From contig CAJNOI010000049.1 of assembly GCA_905250115.1 (NCBI GenBank), positions 363,126-427,125 of the forward strand: a stretch of 64,000 nucleotides of DNA. The letters are read 5' to 3'. The stretch is from Adineta steineri (taxonomy: Eukaryota; Rotifera; Eurotatoria; Adinetida; Adinetidae). The position numbers and the translations under genes are program-made. The notes below the pieces were generated by a model that saw nothing but the letters and a program-made list of their open reading frames with translations, had not been told where the DNA came from and made no database searches. Shown one piece after another: positions 61,201-64,000 of the stretch (position 1 is the stretch's first letter; each line of letters opens with the position of its first letter).

Positions 61201-63335
61201 TTTTTGTTTTATTAGTGAAAATAAATTATATTTTCTTCTTTAGTCAGCAGATTTAGGTATAGGAGCTTTAACAATAACATATCCTCGAGAACAAGTTATT
61301 GATTTCACAAAACCATTTATGACTTTTGGTAAAACAAAAAATTAATGGAAACTGTTTTAATAACTATTTAAATAGGTATAACAATTTTATTTCGAAAACC
61401 ATTGAGAACTCGACCAAAGTTATTTGCTTTTTTGGAACCATTAACAGTTGAAGTATGGCTTTTTATGGCAATTGCGTATATTGGTTTGTCAAAAGATCTT
61501 CTTAAGATTTATTTTATACATATATAATTTTATTTAGGTGTTAGTTTATTTCTTTTTTCAATGGCACGTTTTTCACCATATGAATGGCAAAGTCCTTATT
61601 CATGTAAACGTAATAGTGAATATCTTATCAATCGATTTACGATTGTCAATTGTTTTTGGTTTACGATTGGTTCATTAATGAAACAAAGTAGTATTGGAAA
61701 ATCTTTCTTTCTATTTCAGTTCATAAAATCTTCTTTTTTGTAGCTATTGATTATGGTCCACGTTCTTTATCAACACGTGTACTTATTGGTTCTTGGTGGT
61801 TTTTCTCGTTGATTATGATTGCTTCTTATACAGCTAATCTTGCTGCTTTTCTTACAACGAAACGTCTTAAATCACCAATTGATGATATCGAGGCATTAGC
61901 TAAACAAACTGAGTTAGTCTTTTGTAATCAAAGAAAAAAATCATAGTTAATATTCTTTTCCTTTTGTGCTTAGTATTAAATATGGTGCATTGAAAGGCGG
62001 AAGTACTGAGCAATTCTTTCGAGTATGTTAATAGAAATATAAAGTTATTGATAGATTAATTATTATTAAATAGAGTTCAAAAATTCCAATTTATGAACGA
62101 ATGTGGTACTATATGTCATCTCGACCTGAAGTATTTCCTGAAACAACTGAAGAAGGTATTGAATGGGTTAAAAATCGTAATTATGCCTTTTTACTTGAAT
62201 CAGCAACAAATGAATATAATGTTCAACGTCATTGTGAACTTATGCAAGTTGGTAAGTTTTCAAATTGATTACAAAGAGATTCTATAATCTCATACGAAAG
62301 ATAGGACAGACTAATCATTCTGAGTAACTTTCTTATTGATTATTGAATAAAAAATAAAAGAAAACTGATAATACATTAAGATCTCATTTCTTTCTCTCCA
62401 ATAGATATTACTATAGCTCATTTGTAATGATTTTCTACTTAAGAAATTAGTTCTCTATAGAGCATTGAATTGAATTTCTAAACTTCACAAATCCACGACT
62501 AAGCACAACAGTCTCAATGATTATTTCACATAGTTACTTTATCATAGACACTCAATGAGTAGTACAGATAAGCTATTTAAACTATCCTTCATAAACCAAG
62601 GATAAAATATTTACCCATAGACATTTTACTGTAATTTAAAAATTTATATAGGCGGTTTAATTGAATCAAAAAGTTATGGAATTGGTACAACACATGGTTC
62701 ACCATATCGTGATCGTATATCGAATGAAATTTTACAATTACAAGAAAATGGTTTTCTAAATAATTTATATATAAAATGGTGGAAAGAACGTAATATACCT
62801 GAACAATGTGATGATTCTGATATTGATCAGCGAAAGAAATCTTTTACCAATGAACTAGATTTAAAAAATATTGGTAAAACATTTTTTCTGATATTTTGTT
62901 TTTTACTAAATACTTTTTTTTATTTATTAAGGTGGTATTTTTGTTATGTTACTTATTGGCCTTTCATTTTCATTTATTGTCACATCTCTAGAATTTTATT
63001 TCAAAGCAAAACGACGTCGATTATTAGATGGAGTAAGATTATTATTTTTACGTTTTTATTAATTCGTTTTATAATTATTTTAGAAATCAACAACAATTAC
63101 AGAACGTATTAAACATGATCTTCATTTTGCATTATGTACAAATTGTACATCAAGTCGTCCAACATATATGCAGGATAAAGAAAAAGAAGAAATTACAGAA
63201 AAACTTTGTGAAAATATTCATCATTCAAAACCCAATAGTATACAAAATCTTCCACGAGAAACAATCTCATCAATAGATCATGATCAATTAACACTTGTAC
63301 CTATTAACCATTTACCACGTCATCGTGTTTCTTAG
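58230..63335 (+). CDS. Ionotropic glutamate receptor, kainate type, many exons
   Basis: The start is the ATG cluster at 58230-58238, followed by a signal peptide ([15 protein letters not shown]). The amino-terminal domain occupies exons from 58230, 58801, 59028, 59341 and on to about 60050, then about 60682-60890 and 60940-61007. The ligand-binding S1 lobe begins [14 protein letters not shown], then [18 protein letters not shown] and [20 protein letters not shown]. The first membrane segment follows [19 protein letters not shown]. The pore loop reads [11 protein letters not shown], then [12 protein letters not shown] after an intron, then M3 with [17 protein letters not shown]2 has [14 protein letters not shown] and [14 protein letters not shown]4 is [20 protein letters not shown]. 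Receptors of this kind form cation channels gated by glutamate. SYTANLAAF and [12 protein letters not shown] place it with kainate or AMPA types, kainate being nearer. Position Q/R is Lys. The exon joins around 60050-60690 are less sure. Confidence 0.9.
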
Positions 63336-63824
63336 AAAAAAAAACTTATTATTTCAATAAATAAAACTCATATTTTCTCAGATAGAAACTTATCACTCCA
63401 TTCACTTTCCTCTTTCTTTCCTAAACAAGCATATTAAACTATTTGCTTATGTGATCAATGCTAACATGTACATACATATATATGTCTCATTTTTAATTAG
63501 ACGACAATGATGTTTGCCTATCAAAGATTGAAGTGTGTGTCTGAAAAGAAATAGTAATAGTTGCAGTTCATTTTTCGATTGTCGAAAATGTGAATGAATG
63601 ATAAGATATATACTTACTTGAATAGCAAATACACACCTCTTCTCTTTCTTTATTTCCTACCTTGGTGTCTATGTCTTTTCAAGAACATTTTCTGAACAAA
63701 CATACTACAGTAGAAATGCAAATTGACACGAAAAAGAAAAGAGTATATATATAAGAAAGACAAACTTAAGAAAAAAAAACTGATAGTATTGTCATATTCA
63801 CAGTTTCAATAGTTCATTATCAAG
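63336..63824. other. Intergenic, after the glutamate receptor
   Basis: AT-rich, with AATAAA at about 63357. Contains the receptor 3' UTR and the upstream region of the next gene. Confidence 0.5.
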
Positions 63825-63857
63825 ATGGATTGGAGACAATATGCTACATCATTTTGG
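63825..63857 (+). CDS. Possible first coding exon of a gene running out of the window
   Basis: An ATG followed by MDWRQYATSFW and a GTAATA donor after 11 codons. The window ends before a second exon, so neither gene identity nor reality can be judged. Confidence 0.25.
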
Positions 63858-64000
63858 GTAATATTCAAGTTTTTTCTTCTCTATTGAAAAATCAGATGTG
63901 CGGTCTTTTTGATCTTGATCAAAGAAAACAATCAATTATACTAATGCTATTTAAGCTAAATAATATCTGTTTTGCTTTTTCGTTTTGACATAGAATGATT

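Overview
This window looks like nuclear DNA from a bdelloid rotifer. The genes are AT-rich and mostly built from many short exons separated by roughly 45-60 bp GT-AG introns. A spliced-leader (SL) RNA gene carries the rotifer leader core TTATTACAACTTACCAAGAG directly before a GT donor. Short tracts of the bdelloid telomere-like repeat TGTGGG occur inside the sequence. Two 100-N runs (34068-34167, 48768-48867) are assembly gaps. The species cannot be named from the sequence alone.

Layout. 0.3-5.6 kb: a complete ten-exon cellular RNA-dependent RNA polymerase (+). 7.4-7.8 kb: a GTP cyclohydrolase I feedback regulatory protein (GFRP)-like gene with an acidic tail (-). 10.2-12.1 kb: a ninjurin (-). 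14.3-18.7 kb: exportin-6 (-), followed by MMADHC/cblD (-). Facing away from MMADHC is an intronless secreted GH3 glycosidase (+). 22.9-24.0 kb: a VIP36-type lectin (-). 25.4-30.4 kb: an ICE1-like scaffold of the little elongation complex (+). 31.0-32.7 kb: a putrescine aminotransferase of bacterial type that carries six introns (+). 32.9-33.7 kb: a small-RNA cluster with U2 snRNA (-) and two head-to-head SL RNA genes. 34.3-40.3 kb: a Ly6/three-finger protein (+), a smoothelin-type CH-domain protein (-), SET/TAF-I (+) and a brambleberry/KAR5 nuclear-fusion protein (+). 40.3-48.1 kb: membrane dipeptidase (-), a RING-H2 protein (-) and the Polycomb methyltransferase EZH (+). 49.1-52.9 kb: a WWE plus ADP-ribosyltransferase gene with a probable distant second exon (+). 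53.3-53.8 kb: a frameshifted coding remnant beside a TGTGGG-type hairpin tract, then a gene-poor stretch. 58.2-63.3 kb: a kainate-type ionotropic glutamate receptor (+). A possible first exon of another gene lies at 63.8 kb.

The genes are mostly unrelated housekeeping and signalling genes; no bacterial-style operon is visible. Two functional links are suggestive: an ICE1-like gene (snRNA transcription) lies about 2.5 kb from U2 and SL RNA genes, and an RNAi-amplification polymerase shares the window with a Polycomb enzyme. Neighbouring genes on one strand (ICE1-like then aminotransferase; SET then brambleberry) are 0.3-0.5 kb apart.

The points most worth checking are the inverted SL RNA pair with a shared upstream element, the apparently transferred putrescine aminotransferase, the dispersed TGTGGG fold-back tracts (one of which bounds an assembly gap), a lysine at the glutamate receptor Q/R site, and a karyogamy protein in a presumed asexual lineage.
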